Below are positions 23,724 to 31,911 of a stretch of DNA of 64,000 bases, one piece after another. Source of the DNA: an uncultured Lentisphaeria bacterium. Its GTDB lineage: Bacteria > Verrucomicrobiota > Lentisphaeria > Victivallales > UBA1829. Numbering within the stretch: the first letter of the stretch is position 1; each line of letters starts with the position of its first letter. The DNA lies in NCBI GenBank assembly GCA_905197955.1, contig CAJKAR010000009.1, positions 47,085 to 111,084 on the forward strand. The letters are read 5' to 3'. Below the pieces are notes generated by a model. The model saw nothing but the letters and a program-made list of their open reading frames with translations. It had not been told where the DNA came from and searched no databases. Position numbers and translations under genes: made by a program.

Positions 23724-24812
23724 ATGGGAACAGTGATCAGCATGACAGTCGGAGTGCTTGCCGCTCTGAGTTTTACAAAAAAAGATCTGTATCAGCCATG
23801 GATTTATCTGGTGAATGTTTCGCTGGCGGTTTACATCAGTTTGTTTGCTTCGCCCCTGATTCTGGAGCTGACGCCGACTCTGCCGGGGGTCGCAGAGAAG
23901 TACAGAACGGCGGGATGCCTGATTGTCACAGCGGTTATTCTGCTGGTACTGTTCTATAAAATTGTCGGATTGATTGCGGAGGACAGCCGGGTGTTTGATT
24001 TATATCCACTACCGTCGCTGATCAATAAGCTCTGCTCGGTTCTTTTTGCCTTCTGCGGAGGCGTGGTGACGGCGGCTTTTCTGCTGATGTGTTTTGCCCA
24101 GACTCCTGCCGCCGCCGAGATCAAGGGGATCGATCGTGCCGCTCTCCGTGCGTCTTCCACAGGGGTGATGCGGAAAATGGCCGGGGTTGTCAATGCGTTT
24201 TCCTTTCAGTCCATGAGCCGCGAGGCAGATGAAACTCTGGTGAAGTTCGCCACGGAGCCGCCTCCGATTCCGGAAGAGACCCTGGAGGAAAAAGTCAATG
24301 CGAAGAAAGCCGCCGCGGCAAAAAAAGCAAAGGAAAAAGCCAGGAAAAAAATGAGAATCCTCGAAAACGGAGTCGCCGTCCCTGTGGAAGAGACGGAAGA
24401 TGAGACTGAGAAAACATCTTCGGCTGCCGAGGACGATGAAGATTCTTCGACTGTTTCAGAAAAAGAAGACTCTTCGGCTGCCGAGGAAAAAGAGGAATCT
24501 CCTGCCCCTGTCGCGCAAGAGAATGCCGGAGAGAAAATTGATCGGAAGTCTGTTCCTGCGGAAGAAAATGCAAAGCGTACTGCTTCCGGTGCGGTGAAGA
24601 CAGAGTCGGAGACCGCGGATCAATCCGGAAAATCAAAAGAGTCCGAAACTCCGGTGCAGAAATCGAAACGGACTTCATCGAGTTCCCGTGCCCGGAAAAC
24701 CAGTTCTGCATCCGGGACGAAGACCACGGTATACGGTCGTGCGGTTTCCAAAGCTCTTGAAGTGCGCGGACAAGTCGAAAAGAACTCCTCCGGAACTGCC
24801 GGAAACCAATAA
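23724..24812 (+). CDS. CvpA-like membrane protein with long acidic low-complexity tail
   Basis: A 362-residue protein. The first ~130 residues carry about four membrane helices in a CvpA-like layout. The remaining ~200 are Glu/Ser/Ala/Lys-rich and disordered, with a partial internal repeat around SSAAEDDEDSS and SSAAEEKEES. It follows the secretion ATPase by 13 bp and is probably co-transcribed. CvpA proteins affect colicin V production and envelope resistance; a role here in the same envelope process as the ATPase is inference. Confidence 0.65.
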   Translation: MGTVISMTVGVLAALSFTKKDLYQPWIYLVNVSLAVYISLFASPLILELTPTLPGVAEKYRTAGCLIVTAVILLVLFYKIVGLIAEDSRVFDLYPLPSLINKLCSVLFAFCGGVVTAAFLLMCFAQTPAAAEIKGIDRAALRASSTGVMRKMAGVVNAFSFQSMSREADETLVKFATEPPPIPEETLEEKVNAKKAAAAKKAKEKARKKMRILENGVAVPVEETEDETEKTSSAAEDDEDSSTVSEKEDSSAAEEKEESPAPVAQENAGEKIDRKSVPAEENAKRTASGAVKTESETADQSGKSKESETPVQKSKRTSSSSRARKTSSASGTKTTVYGRAVSKALEVRGQVEKNSSGTAGNQ

Positions 24813-24946
24813 GCGCATCAGACTCTCTTTTTTCGTATTCAGACATCATGCGGGAGGTTTTCCGGAAGAAAGCCAGAGCAGAATTTTCTATTCTTGTGAG
24901 AGGAAAATGCTCTTCCAGTCGCGTTGCGGGACCGTTCCGCGCAGGG

Positions 24947-26113
24947 TCAGACGAAACTGTAAGTAAGTTCTATTTTAACGTCCAGATCCGGATGCTCCTG
25001 CCGGAGCAGAGTGGTGATTTTCTGAATGAGAATCTCTTCCGCCCTGCTGTATTTGCGAGGGACAAGGAGAGAAAATTCGATGCGGGACCCGTTTTCTTTT
25101 TTGTGCAGACGAAAGTCGTAGACCTGCATATTCTGATCGAGAGCGCCAATGATGTCCTCGGTTCTTGTTCTCCACTTTTTCAGTTCGGGGTTCTGACTGC
25201 TGAAGGGATCGCAGTGGAGAAGAAGTCGAATGGGGAGATTCTGGGCGATTTTGACTTCGGCGGCTTCGAGAATGTCGTGCAGATAGACTGCAGTTGCATC
25301 GGGGCTGACTTCGGCATGTGCCGTGGCGAAATAGCGGTTCGGACCGTAATTGTGGAGAATGATGTCGTGTACGCCTTGGATTCCTTCGCACTTCAGGAGC
25401 TGATCTTTCAGATCATCGACGAGATGGCGGTCGGGACACTCTCCCAGAAGAGGATTGATGATCTCCCGGATCACCTTGATGCCGCCGAGAACGATGAACA
25501 GTGCTACGAGCAGTCCGGCACAGCCGTCGATGGGCAGATCGGTGAAACGGGATACGATCAGGGAAAGGATCACCAGCGAGGTTGTCAGAATGTCGCTCAG
25601 ACTGTCGAACGCCACAGCCCGTACCGTTTCGGAATCGATGCGTCTTGCGATGTTCCGGTAAAAGAAGAACATCCAGAGTTTGACCGGAAGCGTCAGCAGC
25701 AGGATCACCAGTGCGGTCACAGTGATTTCAACTTCCGCGGGATGGAGGATCCGGTCGAACGATGTTTTCAGAAAGTTGAGTCCGACCGCGACAATGATGA
25801 TTGCCACAACAAGTCCGGCAACATATTCAATTCTTCCATGCCCGAACGGATGCTCGTCATCCGCCGGTTTTGCCGCCATTTTGAATCCGATCAGCGTGAT
25901 CGCCGAAGAGCCCGCATCCGAGAGGTTGTTGACCGCGTCGGCCGAGATGGCAATACTTCCGCTGATGACGCCGATTGCAAGTTTAACCGTACAAAGCAGC
26001 AGATTTGCAACAATTCCCGCCCAGCCGGTCAGAATTCCGTAGGCGGTTCGAACCGTCGGCGACATGGTATCTTTATGGTTTTTGACAAACAGACGAATCA
26101 GCAGTTCATTCAT
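24947..26113 (-). CDS. cation diffusion facilitator transporter, possibly manganese exporter
   Basis: A 388-residue CDF protein with the six-helix membrane domain and a cytoplasmic C-terminal domain longer than usual. The metal site in helix 2 reads NNLSD (SADAVNNLSDAGSS), and helix 5 reads DSLSD. NxxxD in helix 2 is the pattern I associate with Mn-type exporters (MntE/MneP), while Zn types have DxxxD or HxxxD; this is inference. HPFGHGRIEYVAGL is the family loop. GGGAGG lies 8 nt before the ATG at 26113, so the earlier frame opening is dropped. Confidence 0.88.
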   Translation of the reverse strand: MNELLIRLFVKNHKDTMSPTVRTAYGILTGWAGIVANLLLCTVKLAIGVISGSIAISADAVNNLSDAGSSAITLIGFKMAAKPADDEHPFGHGRIEYVAGLVVAIIIVAVGLNFLKTSFDRILHPAEVEITVTALVILLLTLPVKLWMFFFYRNIARRIDSETVRAVAFDSLSDILTTSLVILSLIVSRFTDLPIDGCAGLLVALFIVLGGIKVIREIINPLLGECPDRHLVDDLKDQLLKCEGIQGVHDIILHNYGPNRYFATAHAEVSPDATAVYLHDILEAAEVKIAQNLPIRLLLHCDPFSSQNPELKKWRTRTEDIIGALDQNMQVYDFRLHKKENGSRIEFSLLVPRKYSRAEEILIQKITTLLRQEHPDLDVKIELTYSFV

Positions 26114-26268
26114 AAGGCCTCCCGGCTGAGAAATTTCGTAAAAAAATAACAATAGATCGGAATCGGAAAAAGTCAAGGAGTCTTTTCTTCCGGAAACGGA
26201 AAAATATCAGATCCTCTTCTGTGTAAAGGTGCGGGGACGGGGGAGTTTCTCCGTTCTTTCAGAAACAT

Positions 26269-26291
26269 TGCGGTTGAAAGAATGCGGTTGA
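26269..26291 (+). repeat. direct repeat upstream of the HPr gene
   Basis: TGCGGTTGA occurs at 26269-26277 and 26283-26291, a 14-bp period. It overlaps the -35 box and spacer of the promoter below. Confidence 0.6.
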
Positions 26292-26314
26292 GGAGTTATA
26301 GTATCAGATACTAT
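26274..26314 (+). promoter_or_regulatory. HPr-trk promoter with operator-like palindrome
   Basis: TTGAAA (26274-26279), 17 bp and TATAGT (26297-26302). ATAGTATC-A-GATACTAT (26298-26314) is a perfect palindrome covering the -10 and start site, the position expected of a repressor operator. Confidence 0.65.
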
Positions 26315-26331
26315 TTTTATGGGAGCGTGCG

Positions 26332-26607
26332 ATGGTTGAGAAAACGGTTGAGATTAAAAACAGGGCCGGAATACACTGCCGTCCGTCCAGCGTTATCATG
26401 GCAGAAATCGAGAAGTTTCCCGGAACAGAGTTCAAGCTGATCTCGGACAATGGAACGGCTGGAATGCACAGTATTCTGGAACTGCTTTCCCTGGGACTCC
26501 AGCAGGGGGATAAGGCTGTTCTTCAGGCATCCGGCGGCGACGAGGAGAACGCCTGCGCTTCCATTGCCGCACTTTTTGAGAAAGAATTCGATTTTCCTCC
26601 GAAATAA
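26332..26607 (+). CDS. HPr family phosphocarrier protein
   Basis: A 91-residue HPr. The phosphorylated His15 lies in AGIHCRPSS. HSILELLSLG aligns with the regulatory-serine region of HPr, placing Ser47 at the Ser46 position. GGGAG lies 6 nt before the ATG. It is the first gene of a transcript with trkA and trkH, not next to enzyme I or a sugar PTS. It therefore looks more like a regulatory carrier (NPr-type) than a sugar-transport HPr. A PtsN-like EIIA gene lies 4.5 kb downstream. Confidence 0.92.
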   Translation: MVEKTVEIKNRAGIHCRPSSVIMAEIEKFPGTEFKLISDNGTAGMHSILELLSLGLQQGDKAVLQASGGDEENACASIAALFEKEFDFPPK

Positions 26608-26622
26608 CAGAAGCGGGACTTT

Positions 26623-27978
26623 ATGAAAATCATCATCATCGGAGCAGGAGAGCTCGGACAGCTTCTGGCGGCTACGCTGTGCGCGGAAGACCACGATGTT
26701 GTCATGATCGACAGCTCCAATGAACAGTTTGAACACCTGAAGGAGAAGCTCGACCTGATGGTCATTGAAGGCTCCTGTTCCGATGTTTCCGTACTGAAAC
26801 AGGGCGGAATCGCCAGTGCCGACGCTCTTCTTGCCGTCAGCGGCGACGAAGCTGCTAATATCATAGCCTGCCGCATTGCGAGCAAATTCGGCGTCAAAAA
26901 GACCATCTGCCGCTTCTATTCCCTCGACTGCTTTTCGCCGGAAGACGGCATCACTCCCGAATTTTTCGGTATCTGGCGTGCATTCTCTCCGCCGGAACAG
27001 TGTGTACGGAAAATCTGCGATATCCTCGAAAATCCGATCTGTCTGGAAAAAATTCAGTTTACGAATCCGAACGCGCTGATGGAGGTGATTTCGATCACTC
27101 CCAGCTCCATTCTGGCGGGAACAAGACTCAAGGATATTCCTGTGGCGGATCTGCTGAGCACGGTCCGGTTTGCAGCGATTGTCCGCGACCGTCATTTCCT
27201 GATTCCTCACGGGGATACGCTTCTGGTTCCCGGAGATAAAGTTTATGTGGCGGGACATCGGGATAATGTCCAGAAATTTGTAGAACTGGTTTCTCCGCCG
27301 GAGCACCGCAAGCTCGGACGTGTCATTATTTCCGGCGCTACGGAAACCGGAATGATGCTTGCGGAAAAACTCCGCTCCTCCAGTCTCGAATTGCGCTTCA
27401 TCGAGAAGAGCCGCAGAAAAGGCGAGGGACTTCTTGACGCTCTGCCCGCCGGACTTCTCGTCATCAACGGCGATCCCACCGATGAAGAGGTCATGGAGGA
27501 GGCCGGAATCGAAAACTGCGACGCTTTCATCAGTACCGCTGATGACGATGAGGAAAACATTCTCGCCTGTATTATGGCCAAGCGCCGCGGGGCGAAAAAA
27601 GTGATTGCAATCACGCATAAACCCGAATACATCCGGATCGTTCCTGCGATGGAGGCAATCGACTGCGGCATCAGCTCGACTCTTGTCTCCGTCAACACGG
27701 TCCTCCGCATGATTGAGACGGGAACCATGCGGATCGACGCGAAACTCCAGCGCTTCCATGCGCATCTGACGGAATTCCGTGTTTCAAAACATTCTCCGCT
27801 GGCGGGGAAGGCGATTCGGGAATGCAATCTGCCGCCCTCTGCGGTGTTCGCCCTGATCTTCCGCGGGTTCGATGTGCTGACCGCTTCCGGAACGACCGTT
27901 CTGGAACCGGAGGATACGGTTGTTACGATCGTCACTCCTGAAAGCAAAAAAGATCTTGAACCATTATTCCCCGACTGA
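26623..27978 (+). CDS. trkA: Trk potassium uptake regulatory subunit TrkA
   Basis: A 451-residue protein with two tandem RCK units. The first starts MKIIIIGAGELGQLLAATL (nucleotide-binding GxGxxG) with Asp at the end of the second strand (VVMIDSS). The second unit begins RVIISGATETGMMLAEKL. Each is followed by a TrkA-C domain. TrkA sits on the cytoplasmic face of TrkH and gates it in response to nucleotides. It starts 15 bp after the HPr gene and 8 bp before trkH. Confidence 0.95.
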   Translation: MKIIIIGAGELGQLLAATLCAEDHDVVMIDSSNEQFEHLKEKLDLMVIEGSCSDVSVLKQGGIASADALLAVSGDEAANIIACRIASKFGVKKTICRFYSLDCFSPEDGITPEFFGIWRAFSPPEQCVRKICDILENPICLEKIQFTNPNALMEVISITPSSILAGTRLKDIPVADLLSTVRFAAIVRDRHFLIPHGDTLLVPGDKVYVAGHRDNVQKFVELVSPPEHRKLGRVIISGATETGMMLAEKLRSSSLELRFIEKSRRKGEGLLDALPAGLLVINGDPTDEEVMEEAGIENCDAFISTADDDEENILACIMAKRRGAKKVIAITHKPEYIRIVPAMEAIDCGISSTLVSVNTVLRMIETGTMRIDAKLQRFHAHLTEFRVSKHSPLAGKAIRECNLPPSAVFALIFRGFDVLTASGTTVLEPEDTVVTIVTPESKKDLEPLFPD

Positions 27979-27986
27979 GTGCGCCT

Positions 27987-29531
27987 ATGAATCTGCGAAC
28001 TGTTGTTCATCTGGTCTCCATTCTGGTTACGTTTCTGGGCTTTTCGATGTTTGTCTGTGTTCCGGTCGGAATTCAGATGAACGATTCCGACCGGCCGGTA
28101 TGGCTGATGGCTCTTTGCGGATGCGTTACGACTCTGATCGGGATCGCCTGTGCTTTTTTTTCGCGGGGCATGCATGGTAAGCGGCTGCGTTCCGGAGTGC
28201 GGGAAGGGTTTGCCACGGTTTCCTTCGGCTGGCTGGCGGCGGTGGTTTTCGGATCTCTGCCGTTTATTGTCATCAGTGATTTCCATGTGGCGGATGCTGT
28301 TTTCGAGACGGCATCCGGGTTTACGACAACCGGAGCGTCGGTGATTGATTCCAAGCTGGTGTTACGGGGTGGAGGCACCTTGCCGAACGGGGTGGAGAGT
28401 CTGCCGTACTGTCTGCTGTTCTGGAGGAGCCTGATTGTCTGGCTCGGGGGTATGGGAATCGTGGTGTTTGCGTTGGTGATTCTGCCGTTCCTCGGGGTCG
28501 GCGGGACGAATCAGCTTTACAATGCCGAGGTGCCTGGGCTGAAGACCAATTCCGATCAGCTGACCCCCCGGATCGCCAGTTCCGCCAAGATCCTCTGGCT
28601 GGTTTTCGTGGGGCTGACGGTGATTGAGATGGTGCTGCTGTATCTTGGAGGAATGAATCTTTTTGATGCGGTCTGCCACTCGTTCTGCACGATCGCAACC
28701 GGCGGATTCTCCACGAAAAATGCGAGTATCGCCTATTATTCGAGTCCGTTTATCCAATGGGTGATTATCATATTCATGTTTCTTTCCGCATGCAACTTTG
28801 CGTTGTCGATCAAAGCGGTGATCTCCAAACGCTGGCTGATTTATTTTCAGGATGAGGAGTTTAAGTTTTTTCTGCTGCTTGTTCTGGCGGCGGTGGGGTT
28901 TTCGACCCTGCTTCTCTGGTCGGAGCATCATGAGATCGTCTCCATGACCGGGGCTGCCGAACCGAATACGATTCCGGTTGCGCTTCGTTATGCGGCGTTT
29001 CAGGTGGTTTCCATCGTGACCTCAACCGGATTCAACACGGCGGATTACAATCTATGGCCGGCGGGAATTGTGATGATTCTTTTCTTCCTGATGTTTGTCG
29101 GCGGTTGTGCCGGATCGACTTCCGGAGGAATCAAATGTGTCCGCGCGCTGCTGCTGGGGAAGCATGCGGTGTCGGAGATCCGCCGCTGTATTTTTCCGCG
29201 TTCCGTGCCGGATATCCGGCTCAACGGGGAGCGGCTGCCGCAGGCGACTATCAATAAAACACTTGCTTTTGTCTTCCTCTATATGGGAATCTTTTTTGCC
29301 GTGGCGCTGATCCTGCCGTTTTTCTGCGAGATGGATTTTACTACGGCGTTGAGTGCATCCATTGCCTGCATCAGCAACATCGGACCCGGTATGAATCAGG
29401 TCGGGCCGGCGGTAACGTTCGGCTGGATGAGTGCGCCGGCAAAATATCTTCTCTCTTTTGCGATGGTGATCGGGCGCCTTGAGCTCTACACACTGCTTGT
29501 GGTGCTGATGCCTTCGTTCTGGAGACGGTAA
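27987..29531 (+). CDS. trkH: Trk potassium uptake membrane subunit TrkH
   Basis: A 514-residue membrane protein with four membrane-pore-membrane repeats. Selectivity-loop segments are visible: ASGFTTTGASVID, TIATGGFSTKN, VSIVTSTGFNTADYN and ISNIGPGMNQVGP. It imports potassium driven by the proton or sodium gradient, under TrkA control. A Gly-rich SAGSTSGGIKC segment precedes the last repeat, as in other TrkH. Last gene of the HPr-trkA-trkH transcript. Confidence 0.95.
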   Translation: MNLRTVVHLVSILVTFLGFSMFVCVPVGIQMNDSDRPVWLMALCGCVTTLIGIACAFFSRGMHGKRLRSGVREGFATVSFGWLAAVVFGSLPFIVISDFHVADAVFETASGFTTTGASVIDSKLVLRGGGTLPNGVESLPYCLLFWRSLIVWLGGMGIVVFALVILPFLGVGGTNQLYNAEVPGLKTNSDQLTPRIASSAKILWLVFVGLTVIEMVLLYLGGMNLFDAVCHSFCTIATGGFSTKNASIAYYSSPFIQWVIIIFMFLSACNFALSIKAVISKRWLIYFQDEEFKFFLLLVLAAVGFSTLLLWSEHHEIVSMTGAAEPNTIPVALRYAAFQVVSIVTSTGFNTADYNLWPAGIVMILFFLMFVGGCAGSTSGGIKCVRALLLGKHAVSEIRRCIFPRSVPDIRLNGERLPQATINKTLAFVFLYMGIFFAVALILPFFCEMDFTTALSASIACISNIGPGMNQVGPAVTFGWMSAPAKYLLSFAMVIGRLELYTLLVVLMPSFWRR

Positions 29532-29578
29532 CCGGTCTATCTGTCTGGAAAAACAGAGAAGAAATCCCCTGCGCCCTT

Positions 29579-30820
29579 TTATTCCCCGCTTTCGGAGTGT
29601 TTCCAGTGAAGATCGGCTGCGTCGAGATAGCGTGCCCAGTCCCAGGGCGTCTGATCGTGATCGCCGGAACGGGAGTGAAAATGAATGGCTCCGGAGATCC
29701 AGGTATCCGGCGGAATCATTTTTCCACCGGGGAAGGGGCGCGATCCGAAGAGTTCATATACCGGAGAGGCATGGACGCAGGAGAGAAATTCTCCGTAAGG
29801 ATCGGCTGCCGCATCCAGCGTGGCGGTTCCAATGCAGAGCGGACGCGGCGCAATCAGAGCGAGAAGCTCATGCTGATCGAACGGCATCTCCTCCTCTTTC
29901 CAGATGTATTTCCGGCAGGCGTCCACAAACCAGATTGGTATGCCGAGATCGCGGTGGTAATCGAAGTGCTGGGAAAGATTTTCTCCGAATTTCCGTTTGT
30001 GCAGCGCAGCACCTCCGCAGCCGGATTCATTGGCGATGACCATGGCAAAACGGCGGTCGATCGCTCCTGCCCAGAGTGCTGTTTTCCCGAGACGGGAGTG
30101 CCCGTGCAGCATGACTTTCGAGTGATCCACGGCAGGTTCCGTTTCGAGAAAATCCATTGCGCGGCTCAGTCCCCAGGCCCAGGCTCCGATGACGGAATAT
30201 TGCTTCCCGAGTGCATCATATTCCGGCTCTTCGAGAAAAAGACGGAATACACTTCTGGAGATGGACCCAGCAACATCGGGAAACAGATCGTGATAGCAGA
30301 GGGTGGCGGAGGCATATCCGCGGCGGATGAGTTCACGGAAGCACCAGCAGTCCGACTGGCTTCCCCGCTTTTCCTCCACGAGCTGTCCCGGCATCCGGAA
30401 TCCGGTCCGGATCACGTCCGGCTCATCCGTGGTAGTGTGATTGCCGTTGAAGTTCAATCCGAGAAACGCCGGCACGGGCCCTTTGACTCGTTTCGGCAGA
30501 TACAGAAGCAGAATGACCGAATGAGTGTTTCCGTTGGACGATGCAAAATCGAGTCGGATTTCCTTCCGGATGGCTGTATTTTCCAACGCATTGTCCCTGA
30601 GGGAGAGCTGATGAAATGAAATTCCATCGGGGCGCGGCAGGATTTCACCGTATTCCTCCTGCTGGAAGAGCCGGAGAAGTTCAGGACGCCGGCAATTCAT
30701 CCATTCCTGTGCGGTTCTGACTTTTGTTCCGTCGCTGTTCCGCAGCGGATCCGGAAGAAGATAAGGTTTTACGAGGTGCTCCTCTGTTTCATAAGCAGCA
30801 TACGATTTCTGAATCATTGC
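29579..30820 (-). CDS. carbohydrate esterase family 15-like glucuronoyl esterase
   Basis: A 413-residue alpha/beta hydrolase. LHGHSRLGKTALWAGA holds the nucleophile Ser241 in the CE15 motif; RFAMVIANESGCGGAALHKR follows, and the catalytic His lies in the late SGDHDQTPWDW. CE15 enzymes cut the ester between lignin alcohols and glucuronic acid on xylan, or related uronate esters. No signal peptide is present, unusual for the family. GGAG lies 8 nt before the ATG at 30820, so the upstream open frame is not used. Confidence 0.85.
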   Translation of the reverse strand, partial: AMIQKSYAAYETEEHLVKPYLLPDPLRNSDGTKVRTAQEWMNCRRPELLRLFQQEEYGEILPRPDGISFHQLSLRDNALENTAIRKEIRLDFASSNGNTHSVILLLYLPKRVKGPVPAFLGLNFNGNHTTTDEPDVIRTGFRMPGQLVEEKRGSQSDCWCFRELIRRGYASATLCYHDLFPDVAGSISRSVFRLFLEEPEYDALGKQYSVIGAWAWGLSRAMDFLETEPAVDHSKVMLHGHSRLGKTALWAGAIDRRFAMVIANESGCGGAALHKRKFGENLSQHFDYHRDLGIPIWFVDACRKYIWKEEEMPFDQHELLALIAPRPLCIGTATLDAAADPYGEFLSCVHASPVYELFGSRPFPGGKMIPPDTWISGAIHFHSRSGDHDQTPWDWARYLDAADLHWKHSESGE

Positions 30821-30915
30821 AGTTTCTCCATGCTCTGAATTCGATGGAAGTGAATTGGAAGTTGTTTCAGCGGGAGTTGCCGGCGCGCGTCTGCCGGAAA
30901 TCAGGACAAAAAAAA

Positions 30916-30991
30916 TGGAGCCAGTCATCGGACTTGAACCGATGACCTGCTCATTACGAATGAGCTGCTCTACCGACTGAGCTAGACTGGC
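30916..30991 (-). tRNA. tRNA-Thr (anticodon CGT)
   Basis: On the minus strand it starts GCCAGTCTAGCTCAGTCGG and ends GACTGGCTCCA. The anticodon arm is GCTCA-TTCGTAA-TGAGC, giving anticodon CGT. 76 nt with encoded CCA; a run of T follows immediately. Confidence 0.95.
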
Positions 30992-31089
30992 ATTCCAATG
31001 GAGGCTTAATGTAACTCCTTTTCCGTGATTTTCAAGTTCATAAATGGAAAAAAATATTCGGATTTCAGAAAATATTGCAGTTCAGACAT

Positions 31090-31117
31090 TTGAAAAAAAA
31101 GAAAAAAATGCTAAAGT
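31090..31117 (+). promoter_or_regulatory. promoter of the EIIA gene
   Basis: TTGAAA (31090-31095), 16 bp of A-rich spacer and TAAAGT (31112-31117). Confidence 0.5.
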
Positions 31118-31162
31118 TCCTTTCAGGTTTTCCAGATCAAACGCTAACGAAAGGTTGAAAAA

Positions 31163-31624
31163 ATGAAGGCGGAATTTCTGAAGTATCTAGACACAAATTG
31201 TATCCTGGTTCTTGAAGGCACTACAAAAAAGGCTGTACTTGAAGAAATCATTGCGCTGGCAACGACCAGATGTACGCTGGATGAGTCGCAGCTCAGAGAG
31301 CTGATCTGGAAACGCGAAAAAATGATGACCACCGGTGTCGGACGCGGTCTTGCTCTGCCGCACATCCGTGTTCCGGGATTCCCTGTGCCTCTTGTCATCA
31401 TCGGAATCTGCAAGAATCCGATCACGGACTACAAGAGTCTGGACAGCGAGCCGATCCGCCTGATCGTATTCATCGCTGCCGATGAACGGGATCAGGATGC
31501 CTACATCCGTCTGCTGGGAAGCGTCTCTTCCAAGCTGAAGGATCAGGCGGTCGTGGATGAGATTTTCGAGGTTATGAAGAATAAGAAGAAAGTGATCGCG
31601 GCTCTCTCGAAGGGCGAGGAATAA
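31163..31624 (+). CDS. PTS EIIA component, PtsN/fructose type
   Basis: A 153-residue EIIA of the fructose/nitrogen class. The phospho-accepting His67 is in GRGLALPHIRV, matching the conserved ALPH motif. The gene stands alone between its own promoter and terminator, with no EIIB or EIIC, as is usual for regulatory PtsN. In E. coli, unphosphorylated PtsN binds TrkA; here an HPr-trkA-trkH operon lies 1.6 kb away, making the same link plausible. GAAAGG precedes the ATG. Confidence 0.88.
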   Translation: MKAEFLKYLDTNCILVLEGTTKKAVLEEIIALATTRCTLDESQLRELIWKREKMMTTGVGRGLALPHIRVPGFPVPLVIIGICKNPITDYKSLDSEPIRLIVFIAADERDQDAYIRLLGSVSSKLKDQAVVDEIFEVMKNKKKVIAALSKGEE

Positions 31625-31639
31625 GCGATTCGTTCAAGA

Positions 31640-31668
31640 AGTCCTCTCCGGTACAGAGAGGACTTTTT
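31640..31668 (+). terminator. rho-independent terminator of the EIIA gene
   Basis: AGTCCTCTC (31640-31648), 7-nt loop, GAGAGGACT (31656-31664), then T-run. Confidence 0.9.
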
Positions 31669-31671
31669 GTT

Positions 31672-31833
31672 TCAGGACGCTCTCGTTACGGCGGCGGGAG
31701 ATTCTTTGGGTTCCCGGACCGTGAGAAATTTCCGTTTGTACTCGCTCATGTAGAGTTCAAGACGGTTGAAAAAGTCGGCTTTTCTCTTCGGCGAGATGAT
31801 GCGCCTGTTGTTTGCGTTCGTTTTCTTTGTCAT
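31672..31833 (-). CDS. small basic protein of unknown function
   Basis: A 53-residue open frame (starting MTKKTNANNRRIISPKRK) with a perfect AAGGAGG 8 nt before the ATG at 31833. It is Arg/Lys-rich with a central amphipathic segment (FFNRLELYMSEYKRKF). No family recognised; the charge suggests nucleic-acid or ribosome binding, but that is only inference. It is divergent from the heptosyltransferase gene and converges on the EIIA terminator. Confidence 0.65.
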   Translation of the reverse strand: MTKKTNANNRRIISPKRKADFFNRLELYMSEYKRKFLTVREPKESPAAVTRAS

Positions 31834-31911
31834 TTGGAATCCTCCTTTTTCAGTTTCCACCGGGATAGACACGGCGGATGAAAATATGTTCCATGGGAGA
31901 ATCGGTATAGT

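Noticed and set aside
24848..26149. A 433-residue plus-strand frame
   Set aside because: Antisense to the CDF transporter, whose family match is clear.
26317..27765. A 482-residue minus-strand frame
   Set aside because: Antisense to the HPr gene and trkA with no recognisable protein.
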